Below are positions 27,897 through 36,233 of a DNA stretch of 64,000 bases, one piece after another. Location: assembly GCF_030418295.1 (NCBI RefSeq), contig NZ_JAUHQA010000001.1, forward strand, positions 1,550,001-1,614,000, written 5' to 3'. Every line of letters starts with the position of its first letter. Within the stretch, counting starts at the first letter, position 1. The DNA comes from Demequina muriae. Its GTDB lineage: Bacteria > Actinomycetota > Actinomycetes > Actinomycetales > Demequinaceae. The notes under the pieces were generated by a model. That model saw only the letters and a program-made list of their open reading frames with translations. It did no database searches and was not told the origin of the DNA. The translations under genes and the position numbers were made by a program.

Positions 27897-28517
27897 ATGC
27901 CCGTCGTCCACCTGCTCCGTCACGGCCACGTCCACAACCCGGACAAGGTCCTGTACGGGCGCCTGCCGGAGTTCCGGCTCTCCGAGACCGGTCACGCCAT
28001 GGCGCAGGCCGTCGCCGACGACCTGGTCGAGATCGGGACGCGTGTGGGCCAGGTGGTGGCCTCGCCGCTCCTGCGGGCGCAGGAGACCGCGCGCCCGCTG
28101 GCCGAGGCGTTCCAACTCGACATCGTCACCGACGACCGCCTCATCGAGGCTCTCAACGCCTACGAGGGCCGGCCGCTCCAGTCCGGAGCCGCCGACTTCA
28201 TGCACCCGCGTAACTGGTGGCTGCTGCGCAACCCCTTCACGCCGTCATGGGGTGAGCCGTACGTCGAGCAGCGCGATCGCATGTGGGCTGCGATCCGCGA
28301 CGCCGCTGGCGCCAACCCTGATTCCGACACCGTCATGGTGAGCCACCAGCTTCCCATCTGGGTGGCGCGACTGGCGTTCGAGAAGCGCAGCTACCTCCAT
28401 GACCCGCGCTCTCGCCAGTGCGGACTCGCGTCTCTCACGAGCTTCACGATCGAGGACGGCGAGCCCGTGGCGATGGCGTACCGGGAACCCGCCCGTCACA
28501 TCGAGGTGCCCGCGTGA
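27897..28517 (+). CDS. Histidine phosphatase family protein (phosphoglycerate mutase-like)
   Basis: This 206-residue protein has the RHG motif HLLRHGHV (catalytic His9), ASPLLRAQETA and a second His in VMVSHQLPIW. It could be a phosphatase or a phosphoglycerate-mutase-like enzyme; substrate is unknown. The -10-like GACAAT ends 7 nt before the ATG, so it is probably leaderless. The stop overlaps the resA GTG (GTGA), placing it at the head of the cytochrome c maturation operon, an arrangement common in Micrococcales. Confidence 0.9.
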   Translation: MPVVHLLRHGHVHNPDKVLYGRLPEFRLSETGHAMAQAVADDLVEIGTRVGQVVASPLLRAQETARPLAEAFQLDIVTDDRLIEALNAYEGRPLQSGAADFMHPRNWWLLRNPFTPSWGEPYVEQRDRMWAAIRDAAGANPDSDTVMVSHQLPIWVARLAFEKRSYLHDPRSRQCGLASLTSFTIEDGEPVAMAYREPARHIEVPA

Positions 28518-29074
28518 GACGCGGCGCCCGCTTGGTGATCTTCGCTGCGGTGGTCATCGCGATCGTCCTGTGGCTGGTGGGGTGCGCCCCCGGAGACGCC
28601 ACCGAGTCCCCGGGCTACGTGAGCGGGGATGGCACGGTCACCGAGTGGGAGCCCCAGGATCGTGGCGAGCCGGTCGAGTTGTCCGGAACGTCCTTCGAGG
28701 GCGAGCCTGTCGACCTCGCGGACCACCGCGGCGAGGTGGTGCTGCTCAACACCTGGTACGCCTCATGCCCGCCCTGCCGAGCCGAGGCCCCCGACCTGGT
28801 GGCGCTCGACGCCCAGGACGGCGTGCAGCTCATCGGCATCAACAGCCGGGACGATGCTGCGACGGCGCTCGCGTTCGACCGCACGTTCGGCGTCGAGTAC
28901 CCGAGCATCGACGACTCTGATGGCCGGGCCATTGCCCAGCTGCAGGGGCTGGTCGCGATCAACGCGGTCCCCACCACGCTGGTGCTCGACCACGAGGGCC
29001 GGGTCGCGGCGCGCGTGATCGGCTCGGTCGAGCCCTCGACGCTGCGCTCGCTCGTCGATGCGGCGGGGGAGTGA
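28514..29074 (+). CDS. resA: TlpA/ResA-family thiol-disulfide reductase
   Basis: This 186-residue membrane-anchored thioredoxin has an N-terminal hydrophobic anchor (residues 7-24, ending LVGC, so possibly a lipoprotein). The thioredoxin domain has NTWYASCPPCRAEAP (Cys85, Cys88) and cis-Pro in AVPTTLVLD. In the Ccs pathway ResA reduces apocytochrome c cysteines before heme attachment. It starts at GTG overlapping the preceding stop and is followed by ccdA. Confidence 0.92.
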   Translation: MRRGARLVIFAAVVIAIVLWLVGCAPGDATESPGYVSGDGTVTEWEPQDRGEPVELSGTSFEGEPVDLADHRGEVVLLNTWYASCPPCRAEAPDLVALDAQDGVQLIGINSRDDAATALAFDRTFGVEYPSIDDSDGRAIAQLQGLVAINAVPTTLVLDHEGRVAARVIGSVEPSTLRSLVDAAGE

Positions 29075-29084
29075 CGCCGTCCCC

Positions 29085-29858
29085 ATGCTGACGTCCCTGA
29101 CCGCCGGCATCGGCTCTGACTTCTCGTCGCAGGTGCTCTCCGGCTCGCTGCTCGCCGCGATCCCCATCGCACTGCTCGCGGGTCTGGTCAGCTTCGCGTC
29201 GCCGTGCGTGGTGCCGCTCGTGCCCGGATACCTGGGCTACCTCTCCGGCATGGCGGGGGCCGATGCGGGTCGCAAGTCCAGCAGGCCTCGCCTGGTGCTC
29301 GGCGTACTGCTGTTCATTCTCGGATTCTCAGCGGTGTTCGTCACGCTCGGCATCGTGGTGTCGGCCGCCGGCGCGCAGTTCGATGCGCAGCTGGACATCA
29401 TCACGCGCGTGCTCGGGGTCTTCGTGATCCTCATGGGTCTCGCGTTCATGGGTGCGATGCCGTTCCTGCAGAACGAGCGCCGGCTGCACGTCAACCCCAA
29501 GGCGGGGCTCGCGGGGGCGCCGCTGCTCGGCATCGTGTTCGGGCTCGGGTGGACGCCCTGCATCGGCCCGACGCTGAGCGCCGTCATCACGCTCGGGCTG
29601 AATGAGGGGACCGTGGGTCGCGGCGCGCTGCTCGCCGTCGTCTACAGCCTCGGCATCGGACTGCCCTTCCTGGCGCTCGCGCTGTGGTTCGAGCGCTCAG
29701 GCGCGCTGCTCCGCTGGCTGCGGCGCCACCGCCGTGGGCTGCAGCTGTTCGGCGGCGCGATGCTGGTGATCTTGGGCGTGCTGCTGGTGACCGGGTTGTG
29801 GGGTCGCCTCACCGGCCTGATGCAAGGGTGGATCGACGGGTTCTGGGTGGCGGTCTGA
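29085..29858 (+). CDS. ccdA: CcdA-family cytochrome c biogenesis / electron transfer protein
   Basis: This 257-residue, six-helix membrane protein moves reducing equivalents across the membrane to ResA. The paired cysteines lie in FASPCVVPLVPGYLGYLSG (Cys41) and GLGWTPCIGPTLS (Cys159). The ATG is 10 nt after the resA stop. Its TGA overlaps the resB ATG (TGATG). Confidence 0.94.
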   Translation: MLTSLTAGIGSDFSSQVLSGSLLAAIPIALLAGLVSFASPCVVPLVPGYLGYLSGMAGADAGRKSSRPRLVLGVLLFILGFSAVFVTLGIVVSAAGAQFDAQLDIITRVLGVFVILMGLAFMGAMPFLQNERRLHVNPKAGLAGAPLLGIVFGLGWTPCIGPTLSAVITLGLNEGTVGRGALLAVVYSLGIGLPFLALALWFERSGALLRWLRRHRRGLQLFGGAMLVILGVLLVTGLWGRLTGLMQGWIDGFWVAV

Positions 29859-31522
29859 TGGCGCGCATGCGGATCGACAACTACGCGTACGCCGAGGTGC
29901 CGCGGCTCGGGTGGCGCGGCTGGCTGCGGTGGATGTGGCGTCAGGTCACGTCGATGCGCGTCGCATTGATCCTGCTGCTCGCCCTCGCACTCGCCGCGAT
30001 CCCCGGCTCAGTGCTCCCCCAGTGGCCGCAGGACGCGGGCAACACGCGGGGGTTCATCGACGCCAACCCGTTCTGGGGGCCGCTGCTGGACCGGCTGGGC
30101 TTCCTCGACGTCTTCGGATCGGCGTGGTTCACGGCGATCTACCTGCTGCTGTTCGCCTCGCTCATCGGCTGCATCATTCCGCGCTGTCTCGTGTACTGGC
30201 GGGAGCTGCGCGAGCCGGTGCCGGCGGCGCCCTCGCGGCTGGACCGCTTCGACCCGATCTCGGCGGCCGCTCCCCAGGGCGCGCGCGTGGTGATGCCTGC
30301 GGCCCGGCGTGCGCTGAGCCCGGAGAGCTTCGGCGCCATGCCGGGCCGCAGGATCGCACTGCGCCGCCCGCGCTGGTGGCGCTGGTTCGCCGACTACCGC
30401 ATCCGGGTCGACGAGCGTCCTCGCCGGGAGGACGATGCGGAGACGGAGCTCGCGCTCTCCGCCCACAAGGGTCACGTCCGCGAGCTCGGCAATCTGGTCT
30501 TCCACGTCTCGCTCATCGGCATCCTGCTCGCCGCCGCGGCGGGCACCATGCTCACCTACCGTGGCCAGGCGCTCATCGTCGAGGGAGACACGTTCACCAA
30601 CTCCGTCTCCGCGTACGACTCCTACGAGTCCGGCTCGCTGTTCTCCGAGGACAGCCTCAACCCGTGGACCCTGAGCCTGGACCAGTTCGATGCCGTGTTC
30701 GGCCTGGACGGCAATCCGGACGAGTTCACCGCGTACGCCACGCTCACCGAACCGGACCAGGAGCCGCGCGCCGTCGAGGCGCAGGTCAACCGCCCCATCC
30801 AGGTCGACGGCGCCAAGATCTACCTCCAGGGCAACGGCTACGCGCCCGTCTTCACCATCACCGACTCGGCGGGCAACGTCGCGTTCGAGGGCGCGGTGCC
30901 GTTCCTGCCCCAGGACGGCGTCTACACCTCCACCGGCGTCGTGAAGGTGCCCGACGTCACCGAGGGCGATCAGCTGGGCTTCACGGGAACGCTGCTGCCC
31001 ACGGCGCTGATCGACGGGGAGTCCGCCACGTCGCTGCACCCGTCTCCGACCAACCCCGTGATCGTGCTGGAGGTCTTCGCCGGTGATCTGGGGCTCGACG
31101 ACGGCGTGCCGCAGAACGTCTATGCGCTCGACGAGTCCCAGCTGAGCCCCGTGCGCGGGGACGATGGGCAGCCGCTGGTGGTGGCGCTCGAGCCGGGACA
31201 GACCATCGAGCTGCCCGATGGACTGGGCACCGTCACGTGGGACTCGCTGCCGCGCTTCGCCGCCTTCGACCTGCGCCGGGACCCGTCCCTGCCGTGGCTC
31301 CTGGGCGCCTCGATCGGCGCCCTCGCGGGTCTGACGCTCAGCCTCTTCGGCACCCGCAGGCGACTGTGGCTGGTGGCGCCGGTGGGTCCGCACGCGGGCC
31401 GAAAGACTACAGTGGTGACGGCCGCCGCATGGGCCCCCGCCCATGACGCCGGAGCGCGCGACGACCTCGAGAGAGTGCTCGCTCAGGCCACGGGGACGCT
31501 CACGCGCAGGGAGGACTCATGA
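29858..31522 (+). CDS. resB: Cytochrome c biogenesis protein ResB (Ccs1)
   Basis: This 554-residue protein is one half of the heme-handling and ligation complex of the Ccs system. It has N-terminal membrane helices (RVALILLLALALAAIPGSVLP; AIYLLLFASLIGCIIPRC), a third helix at about residue 215, a large extracytoplasmic domain, and a C-terminal helix (LLGASIGALAGLTLSLFGTRRR). Start and stop overlap neighbours (TGATG with ccdA, ATGA with ccsB), so the four genes are coupled. Confidence 0.94.
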   Translation: MARMRIDNYAYAEVPRLGWRGWLRWMWRQVTSMRVALILLLALALAAIPGSVLPQWPQDAGNTRGFIDANPFWGPLLDRLGFLDVFGSAWFTAIYLLLFASLIGCIIPRCLVYWRELREPVPAAPSRLDRFDPISAAAPQGARVVMPAARRALSPESFGAMPGRRIALRRPRWWRWFADYRIRVDERPRREDDAETELALSAHKGHVRELGNLVFHVSLIGILLAAAAGTMLTYRGQALIVEGDTFTNSVSAYDSYESGSLFSEDSLNPWTLSLDQFDAVFGLDGNPDEFTAYATLTEPDQEPRAVEAQVNRPIQVDGAKIYLQGNGYAPVFTITDSAGNVAFEGAVPFLPQDGVYTSTGVVKVPDVTEGDQLGFTGTLLPTALIDGESATSLHPSPTNPVIVLEVFAGDLGLDDGVPQNVYALDESQLSPVRGDDGQPLVVALEPGQTIELPDGLGTVTWDSLPRFAAFDLRRDPSLPWLLGASIGALAGLTLSLFGTRRRLWLVAPVGPHAGRKTTVVTAAAWAPAHDAGARDDLERVLAQATGTLTRREDS

Positions 31523-32541
31523 ACGCTCAGGAACTCAGTTGGTACGCCCTGTGGGGCGCCGCCGCGCTGTACGCGATCGCGATGGTCGTCTCGTCCATCC
31601 ACCTGTCGCGCGTAGCGGATGCGAAGGCCGCCGCCAAGGGCAAGGTCCCCGCCGCCGTCGGCGCGGCGCGCTCACGTGAGGGGTCCGCGCCGGTCTCGAG
31701 CGCATCGGCCGCTGTGCCCCCTGCCGTGCGGTCCCAGGCGACGGGCATCGCCCGCTCGACCACGCTCGTGGGCGCGATCCTGAATGGCGTCGGCGTTGCC
31801 GCCCGCGGCGTCGAGGCGGGACACGCGCCGTGGTCCACGATGTACGAGTACACGATCACGGGCAGCTTCGTCGCCGCCGTGGTCTTCCTGATCGTGCAGA
31901 GCCGCCGTGACGTCTCCTATCTCGCACCCGGCGTCACCGGGTTCGCGACCATCGCGCTGGGCATCGGCCTGACGACTCTGTACCAGGAGTCGACTGGCCT
32001 GCAGCCCGCGCTGCAGAGCTTCTGGCTCGTGATCCACGTCTCCATCGCCATCATCTCGACGGGCGTGTTCATCGTCGCCGCGGTGGCCACCGTCCTGCAA
32101 CTGATGCGCGACTATCGGGGCGAGGAGCTGGCGGTCGTGGCCGAGGCGCGTCACGCGGCGGCACGGCTCGTGCGGCGGTGGCGCAACGCGAACGTAGGCA
32201 CGCTCAAGCGCTGGAAGTGGCTGGAGGGCGTGCCCGAGCCGGCGACTCTCGAGGCGCTCGCGTTCAGGTTGCACGCCGTCGGATTCGTGCTGTGGACCTT
32301 CACCGTGATGGCCGGCGCCGTGTGGGCCGAGCACGCGTGGGGCCGGTACTGGGGATGGGACCCCAAGGAGGTCTGGTCCTTCGTGATCTGGGTCATCTAC
32401 GCCGCGTATCTCCACGCACGCACCACCCAGGGCTGGGCGGGCCGTCGCAGCGCCGTGCTGGCGCTCGCCGGCTTCGTGGCGCTGATCATGAACTTCACCG
32501 TCGTGAACCTGTACTTCCAGGGCATGCACACGTACGCCTGA
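31519..32541 (+). CDS. ccsB: Cytochrome c biogenesis protein CcsB/CcsA (heme channel)
   Basis: This 340-residue, eight-helix membrane protein carries the tryptophan-rich heme-binding WWD motif (WGRYWGWDPKEVWSF) near the C-terminus and conserved histidines in the flanking helices. It completes the Ccs (system II) cytochrome c synthetase with ResB. A cytoplasmic or loop insertion of about 45 residues follows the first helix. It is the last core gene of resA-ccdA-resB-ccsB. Confidence 0.94.
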   Translation: MNAQELSWYALWGAAALYAIAMVVSSIHLSRVADAKAAAKGKVPAAVGAARSREGSAPVSSASAAVPPAVRSQATGIARSTTLVGAILNGVGVAARGVEAGHAPWSTMYEYTITGSFVAAVVFLIVQSRRDVSYLAPGVTGFATIALGIGLTTLYQESTGLQPALQSFWLVIHVSIAIISTGVFIVAAVATVLQLMRDYRGEELAVVAEARHAAARLVRRWRNANVGTLKRWKWLEGVPEPATLEALAFRLHAVGFVLWTFTVMAGAVWAEHAWGRYWGWDPKEVWSFVIWVIYAAYLHARTTQGWAGRRSAVLALAGFVALIMNFTVVNLYFQGMHTYA

Positions 32542-32546
32542 GTGTC

Positions 32547-33668
32547 ATGAAGATCGCGATGGTGCTGGACGACAGCATCGACCGCCCCGACGGGGTGCAG
32601 CAGTACGTCCTGACTCTTGGCGCGTACTTCGAGCGCCAGGGCCACGAGGTGCACTACGTGTGCTCCGACGCGACGCGCGACGACATCACGGTGCACTCGC
32701 TCGCGCGCAATGTGGGGGTGACGTTCAACGGCAACGGCCTGCGCATCCCGCTGCCGACGTCACGCGCGGCATTGCGAGAGTTCCTCGAGGCCCAGCGCTA
32801 CGACGTCATTCACGTGCAGATTCCGCATTCGCCGCTCTTCGCGGCACGGGTAGTGGACGAGGCCAGGCGGGTGCAGGCCCGCACCGTGCGAATCGTGGGC
32901 ACGTTCCACATCCTGCCCGCGGGCACCGTGAGCGCGGCGGCCACGCGTCTACTCGGTCTGCTGCTGCGCCGCAATCTGCTGCGGTTCGATGCCTTCTGCG
33001 CGGTGTCGGCGCCTGCGGCCGAGTTCGCGCGACGCTCGTTCGGCATCGAGGCGCGCGTGATCCCATGCTCGATCGACACGTCGCTCTTCGCCGATGCGCA
33101 GCGCACCCCCCGCGCGGACGATCGGCTCGTGGTCGCGTTTCTCGGGAGGCTCGTGGACCGCAAGGGCGTGCTCGAGCTGATCGCGGCGCTGGCCGCGCTG
33201 CCGGAGCCGATGCGGGCGAGGCTGGACGTGCACATCGGCGGCAAGGGGCCGCTGCGCGACCGCGTGGCGGCTGCGATCGAGGCGGCGGGACTCGGCGACA
33301 TCGTGACGCTGGTGGGATTCGTCTCGGAGGAGGACAAGCCCGCCTTCTACGCCGAGGCGGACATCGCGGTGTTCCCGGCGACGGGCGGGGAGAGCTTCGG
33401 GATCGTGCTGATCGAGGCGATGGCCTCGGGAGCGGGCGTGGTCATCGGCGGCGACAACCCCGGCTACCTGTCGGTGCTGGGCGACCGGTCCGAGGTCAGC
33501 GTGAACCCCCGGGACACCGCGGCGTTCGCGGCCTCGCTGGCGCGGCTGATCGATGACGCGGCGCTGCGGGCGACCGTTCATGAGGAGCAGGCCGAGCGCG
33601 TGGAGCGCTTCGACGTGACGGTGGTCGGCGAGCAGATCCTGAGCCTGTACGGCCGGGCCTCGGCCTAG
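32547..33668 (+). CDS. GT4-family glycosyltransferase
   Basis: This 373-residue GT-B enzyme resembles PimA/PimB/PimC-like mannosyltransferases. The N-terminal domain starts MKIAMVLDDSIDRPDGVQQY. The C-terminal nucleotide-sugar domain has FLGRLVDRKGVLELIAAL and the EX7E motif in GGESFGIVLIEAMASG. It probably transfers a sugar from a nucleotide donor to a lipid or envelope acceptor. It begins 5 nt after ccsB and may be co-transcribed; its stop overlaps the stop of the convergent PLDc_N gene (CTAG). Confidence 0.9.
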   Translation: MKIAMVLDDSIDRPDGVQQYVLTLGAYFERQGHEVHYVCSDATRDDITVHSLARNVGVTFNGNGLRIPLPTSRAALREFLEAQRYDVIHVQIPHSPLFAARVVDEARRVQARTVRIVGTFHILPAGTVSAAATRLLGLLLRRNLLRFDAFCAVSAPAAEFARRSFGIEARVIPCSIDTSLFADAQRTPRADDRLVVAFLGRLVDRKGVLELIAALAALPEPMRARLDVHIGGKGPLRDRVAAAIEAAGLGDIVTLVGFVSEEDKPAFYAEADIAVFPATGGESFGIVLIEAMASGAGVVIGGDNPGYLSVLGDRSEVSVNPRDTAAFAASLARLIDDAALRATVHEEQAERVERFDVTVVGEQILSLYGRASA

Positions 33669-33967
33669 AGCGGCCCGTCGCTCTCGCCGCGCTGGCGCCT
33701 GCGGCGCTCCTGGGTGCGCAGCCAGTTGAGGTACTCGGGGTCGTCGTCTGGCGCGCGGGGCTCGTTGCGCTGGACGCCGCCGCCCGTGCCATTGGCGTAC
33801 TTGAGGTAGAGCCACGCTGCCGCGCCGAGCAGCGGCACCAGCACGATGATGACCACCCACAACCACTTGCGCAGCCCATAGGGCTTGGCGTCCGGGTGCT
33901 GCACGGCGTCCGTGACGCAGTAGACCGCCGGTGCGATGTAGAGGAGGATCAGCAGCAGGCGGAGCAT
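33665..33967 (-). CDS. PLDc_N domain small membrane protein
   Basis: This 100-residue protein has two membrane helices (1-20 and about 36-56) and a charged cytoplasmic tail. The pattern (YCVTDAVQHPDAKPYGLRKW, then a helix) is that of the phospholipase-D N-terminal membrane domain without the catalytic part. Function is unknown. The ATG has TAGGAT 6 nt upstream (33974-33979 on the complement), so it is probably leaderless. It is divergent from the DUF4229 gene with only 32 nt between starts. Confidence 0.88.
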   Translation of the reverse strand: MLRLLLILLYIAPAVYCVTDAVQHPDAKPYGLRKWLWVVIIVLVPLLGAAAWLYLKYANGTGGGVQRNEPRAPDDDPEYLNWLRTQERRRRQRGESDGPL

Positions 33968-33999
33968 GCCCTCATCCTATGCGCCGGTAGGTTGGTGCT
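33968..33999. promoter_or_regulatory. Compact divergent leaderless promoter pair
   Basis: The 32-nt gap holds two -10 boxes, TAGGAT on the minus strand (33974-33979) and TAGGTT on the plus strand (33988-33993), each 6 nt from its start codon. The -35 regions must lie inside the opposite coding sequences. Confidence 0.6.
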
Positions 34000-34263
34000 A
34001 TGAAGGTGTTCGCGTACTGGGCGGCTCGGACCGCGATCTTCGTGGCGGTGCTCGCCGCGCTGTGGCTCGTCGGCTGGTTCGACGTGATCGCCGTGTTCGC
34101 GGCGTTCATCCTCGCGTGGCTCATCTCCTACCTGGCGCTGCCGGGCATGCGCCTCGCCGCGCAGCAGCAGATGGCGGGCCTGATCGACCGCTCCCAGCGG
34201 GGCATGCGCGAGGCGGACTCCGAGGAGGACGCTGAGATCGGCGAGGCCGACGGCTCTCGCTAG
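34000..34263 (+). CDS. DUF4229 small membrane protein
   Basis: This 87-residue protein has two membrane helices (about 10-27 and 30-47) and an acidic, charged C-terminal tail (ADSEEDAEIGEADG). Size and pattern match the DUF4229 family, which is found next to menA in many Micrococcales; function unknown. The start is leaderless-type (TAGGTT, 6 nt before the ATG). It converges on menA, the stops being 14 nt apart. Confidence 0.87.
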   Translation: MKVFAYWAARTAIFVAVLAALWLVGWFDVIAVFAAFILAWLISYLALPGMRLAAQQQMAGLIDRSQRGMREADSEEDAEIGEADGSR

Positions 34264-34277
34264 AGCGCCGCGTTCCA

Positions 34278-35171
34278 CTACAGCGCAATGCCCAGCGCGA
34301 GCGCGAGCCCGTAGACCAGACCCACCGCCGACAGCCCGGCGAAGATCACCTTGAGGCCGCCCGACGGCATCCCCACCTGTTCGCGCACCGCGCCGTCGAT
34401 GCGCATCGCGATGGCGAAGTACAGGCTCGGCAGTGCGACGACGGTGGCGAGCAGCGCCCACGGATGCACGAACGCCACCACCACGGCACACAGCACGGGC
34501 AGCAGGACGACGGCCGCGAACACCTGGCGTGCGCGATGCGAACCGATCTTGACCGCGAGCGTGCGCTTGCCGGCGGCGGCGTCGGTGTCGAGGTCGCGGA
34601 TGTTGTTGACCATGAGCAGCGCGACGGCGTAGAGGCCCACGCCCACCGATGCGGCGATCGCCCACCACGTGATGTCGCCGGCCTGCACGTACATGGTGCC
34701 CAGCACGGCGACGGGTCCGAAGAAGGCGAAGACCGCGACCTCGCCCCACCCGGCGTACCCGTAGGGACGGTCGGTGCCGGTGTAGGTCCAGGCGGCGATG
34801 ATGGCGAACAGCCCCAGGAGGAGCAGCCACAGCGCTCCCGCGAGGAACACGACGAAGATCCCTGCGAGCGCCGCGACCGCGAAGCTCACGAAGGCGGCGC
34901 CCTTGACCGCGGTGGGCGTCGCCTTGCCGGTCGCGACCAGCCGGTCCGGGCCAATGCGGTCCACGTCGGTGCCCCGGATGCCGTCGGAGTAGTCGTTGGC
35001 GTAGTTGGACCCCACCTGCAGCCCGAGGGCCACGACCAATGCCAGCAGGGCGGTGTCGATGGCGAACATGCCCATCGCACCGGCGCTCGCGGAGCCGACG
35101 GCGACGGGTGAGACCGCAGTCCACAGGGTGCGCGGTCGCGCGCCTGCGACCCAGTCGGCGGCGGTGGTCAT
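34278..35171 (-). CDS. menA: 1,4-Dihydroxy-2-naphthoate polyprenyltransferase
   Basis: This 297-residue UbiA-family membrane enzyme joins the polyprenyl tail to DHNA, giving demethylmenaquinone. The first Asp-rich motif is NYANDYSDGIRGTD and the second is NNIRDLDTDAAAGKRTLAV; about eight or nine membrane helices follow the family layout. The ATG at 35171 overlaps the menE stop (ATGA), so the two are coupled. Its product is the last menaquinone intermediate for which this window supplies an enzyme. Confidence 0.95.
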   Translation of the reverse strand: MTTAADWVAGARPRTLWTAVSPVAVGSASAGAMGMFAIDTALLALVVALGLQVGSNYANDYSDGIRGTDVDRIGPDRLVATGKATPTAVKGAAFVSFAVAALAGIFVVFLAGALWLLLLGLFAIIAAWTYTGTDRPYGYAGWGEVAVFAFFGPVAVLGTMYVQAGDITWWAIAASVGVGLYAVALLMVNNIRDLDTDAAAGKRTLAVKIGSHRARQVFAAVVLLPVLCAVVVAFVHPWALLATVVALPSLYFAIAMRIDGAVREQVGMPSGGLKVIFAGLSAVGLVYGLALALGIAL

Positions 35172-36199
35172 GGTGCCTCCTCGGCGATGATGCGTGCGGC
35201 GATCGCGCGCGCGGCGTACCGGTCGATCTTGCCAGCAGCGGTGCGCGGAACAGAATCGACGACCGCGAGGGCGGTAGGGAGCGTGGCGCGATCGAGGGCG
35301 AGGGCGCTGCGGAGCTCGTCGAGACTGAGGCGGGCGCCCTGGGCGGGCACGACCACCGCCACGACGCGCTCTCCCCATTGCGCGTCAGGAGTCCCCACCA
35401 CCGCCGCGTCCGCGATGTCGCCGTGCGCCCGCAGCGCCTTCTCGACCGCGAGCGGATGCACATTGACGCCGCCGGACAGGATCACGTCGTCGGCCCTGCC
35501 CATGACGGTGAGGCTGCCGGCCTCGACGGAGCCGAGGTCGCCCGTGCGCAGCCAACGCTCTCCGCCCGCGTGGATGAACGCGGAGTCGTCGCCGTCCGCG
35601 TATCCGTCTGCGAGCATCGGCCCCGCGAGCAGGATCCGGCCGTCGTCGTCGATGCGGATGCTCGCGCCGTCCAGCGGCCGCCCGTCGTAGACGCAGCCGC
35701 CCGACGTCTCCGTCATGCCGTACGTCTCGATCGCGTGGGCGGGCAGCGCCATCCCCGGAGCTGCGCCGCCCACCAGCACGGCGTCAAAGGTCGCGAGCGC
35801 ATCGGCCCCTCGCGGGTCGGAGAGCAGCCGCCACACCTGGGTGGGGACGAGGGACACGTATCGCCGTCCCGCAGGGACATGGGCTGCGGCCTCCGCAAAG
35901 CTGGCGGGCGTGAAGCGGGGGTGATCGTGATGGATGAGGTCGCCGCCGCCGACGTGCGCACGAGCGATCACCATCGCGCCGGCGATGCGGTCCGTCGGCA
36001 GCGCCAGGAGCCAGTGGCCCGGTCCGCCCAGGCGGTCGAGCGTCGCCGTCGCCGATGCGATCAGCGCGTCCCGGCCCACGAGCACCTCGCGCGGGTCGCC
36101 GGTCGAACCCGACGTCGGCGCTGCGATTCCGGCGGCGTGCCCGGAGAGCGCGGCCATGACCGCACCGCGACCTCCCTCGGCGAGCCGCGCGTAGTTCAT
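35168..36199 (-). CDS. menE: o-Succinylbenzoate--CoA ligase (compact form)
   Basis: This 343-residue ANL-superfamily ligase activates OSB with ATP and CoA. It has the P-loop TSGSTGDPR (residues 29-37, with Arg in place of the usual Lys), the YGMTETSGG motif, LRTGDLG and the C-terminal VPRTAAGKIDR with the catalytic Lys. It lacks about 100-150 N-terminal residues of full-length MenE, as do other actinobacterial MenE proteins. TACGCT lies 6 nt before the ATG, so it is probably leaderless. The start region is back-to-back with the DUF3048 gene. Confidence 0.92.
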   Translation of the reverse strand: MNYARLAEGGRGAVMAALSGHAAGIAAPTSGSTGDPREVLVGRDALIASATATLDRLGGPGHWLLALPTDRIAGAMVIARAHVGGGDLIHHDHPRFTPASFAEAAAHVPAGRRYVSLVPTQVWRLLSDPRGADALATFDAVLVGGAAPGMALPAHAIETYGMTETSGGCVYDGRPLDGASIRIDDDGRILLAGPMLADGYADGDDSAFIHAGGERWLRTGDLGSVEAGSLTVMGRADDVILSGGVNVHPLAVEKALRAHGDIADAAVVGTPDAQWGERVVAVVVPAQGARLSLDELRSALALDRATLPTALAVVDSVPRTAAGKIDRYAARAIAARIIAEEAP

Positions 36200-36220
36200 G
36201 GCTCCAGCGTAGGGCGCACC

Positions 36221-36226
36221 TAGAAT
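36221..36226 (+). promoter_or_regulatory. -10 box of the DUF3048 gene (leaderless)
   Basis: TAGAAT ends 7 nt before the ATG at 36234, facing the TACGCT box of menE (36206-36211, minus strand). Both genes thus start almost at their transcription starts. Confidence 0.55.
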
Positions 36227-36233
36227 GTGGGGC

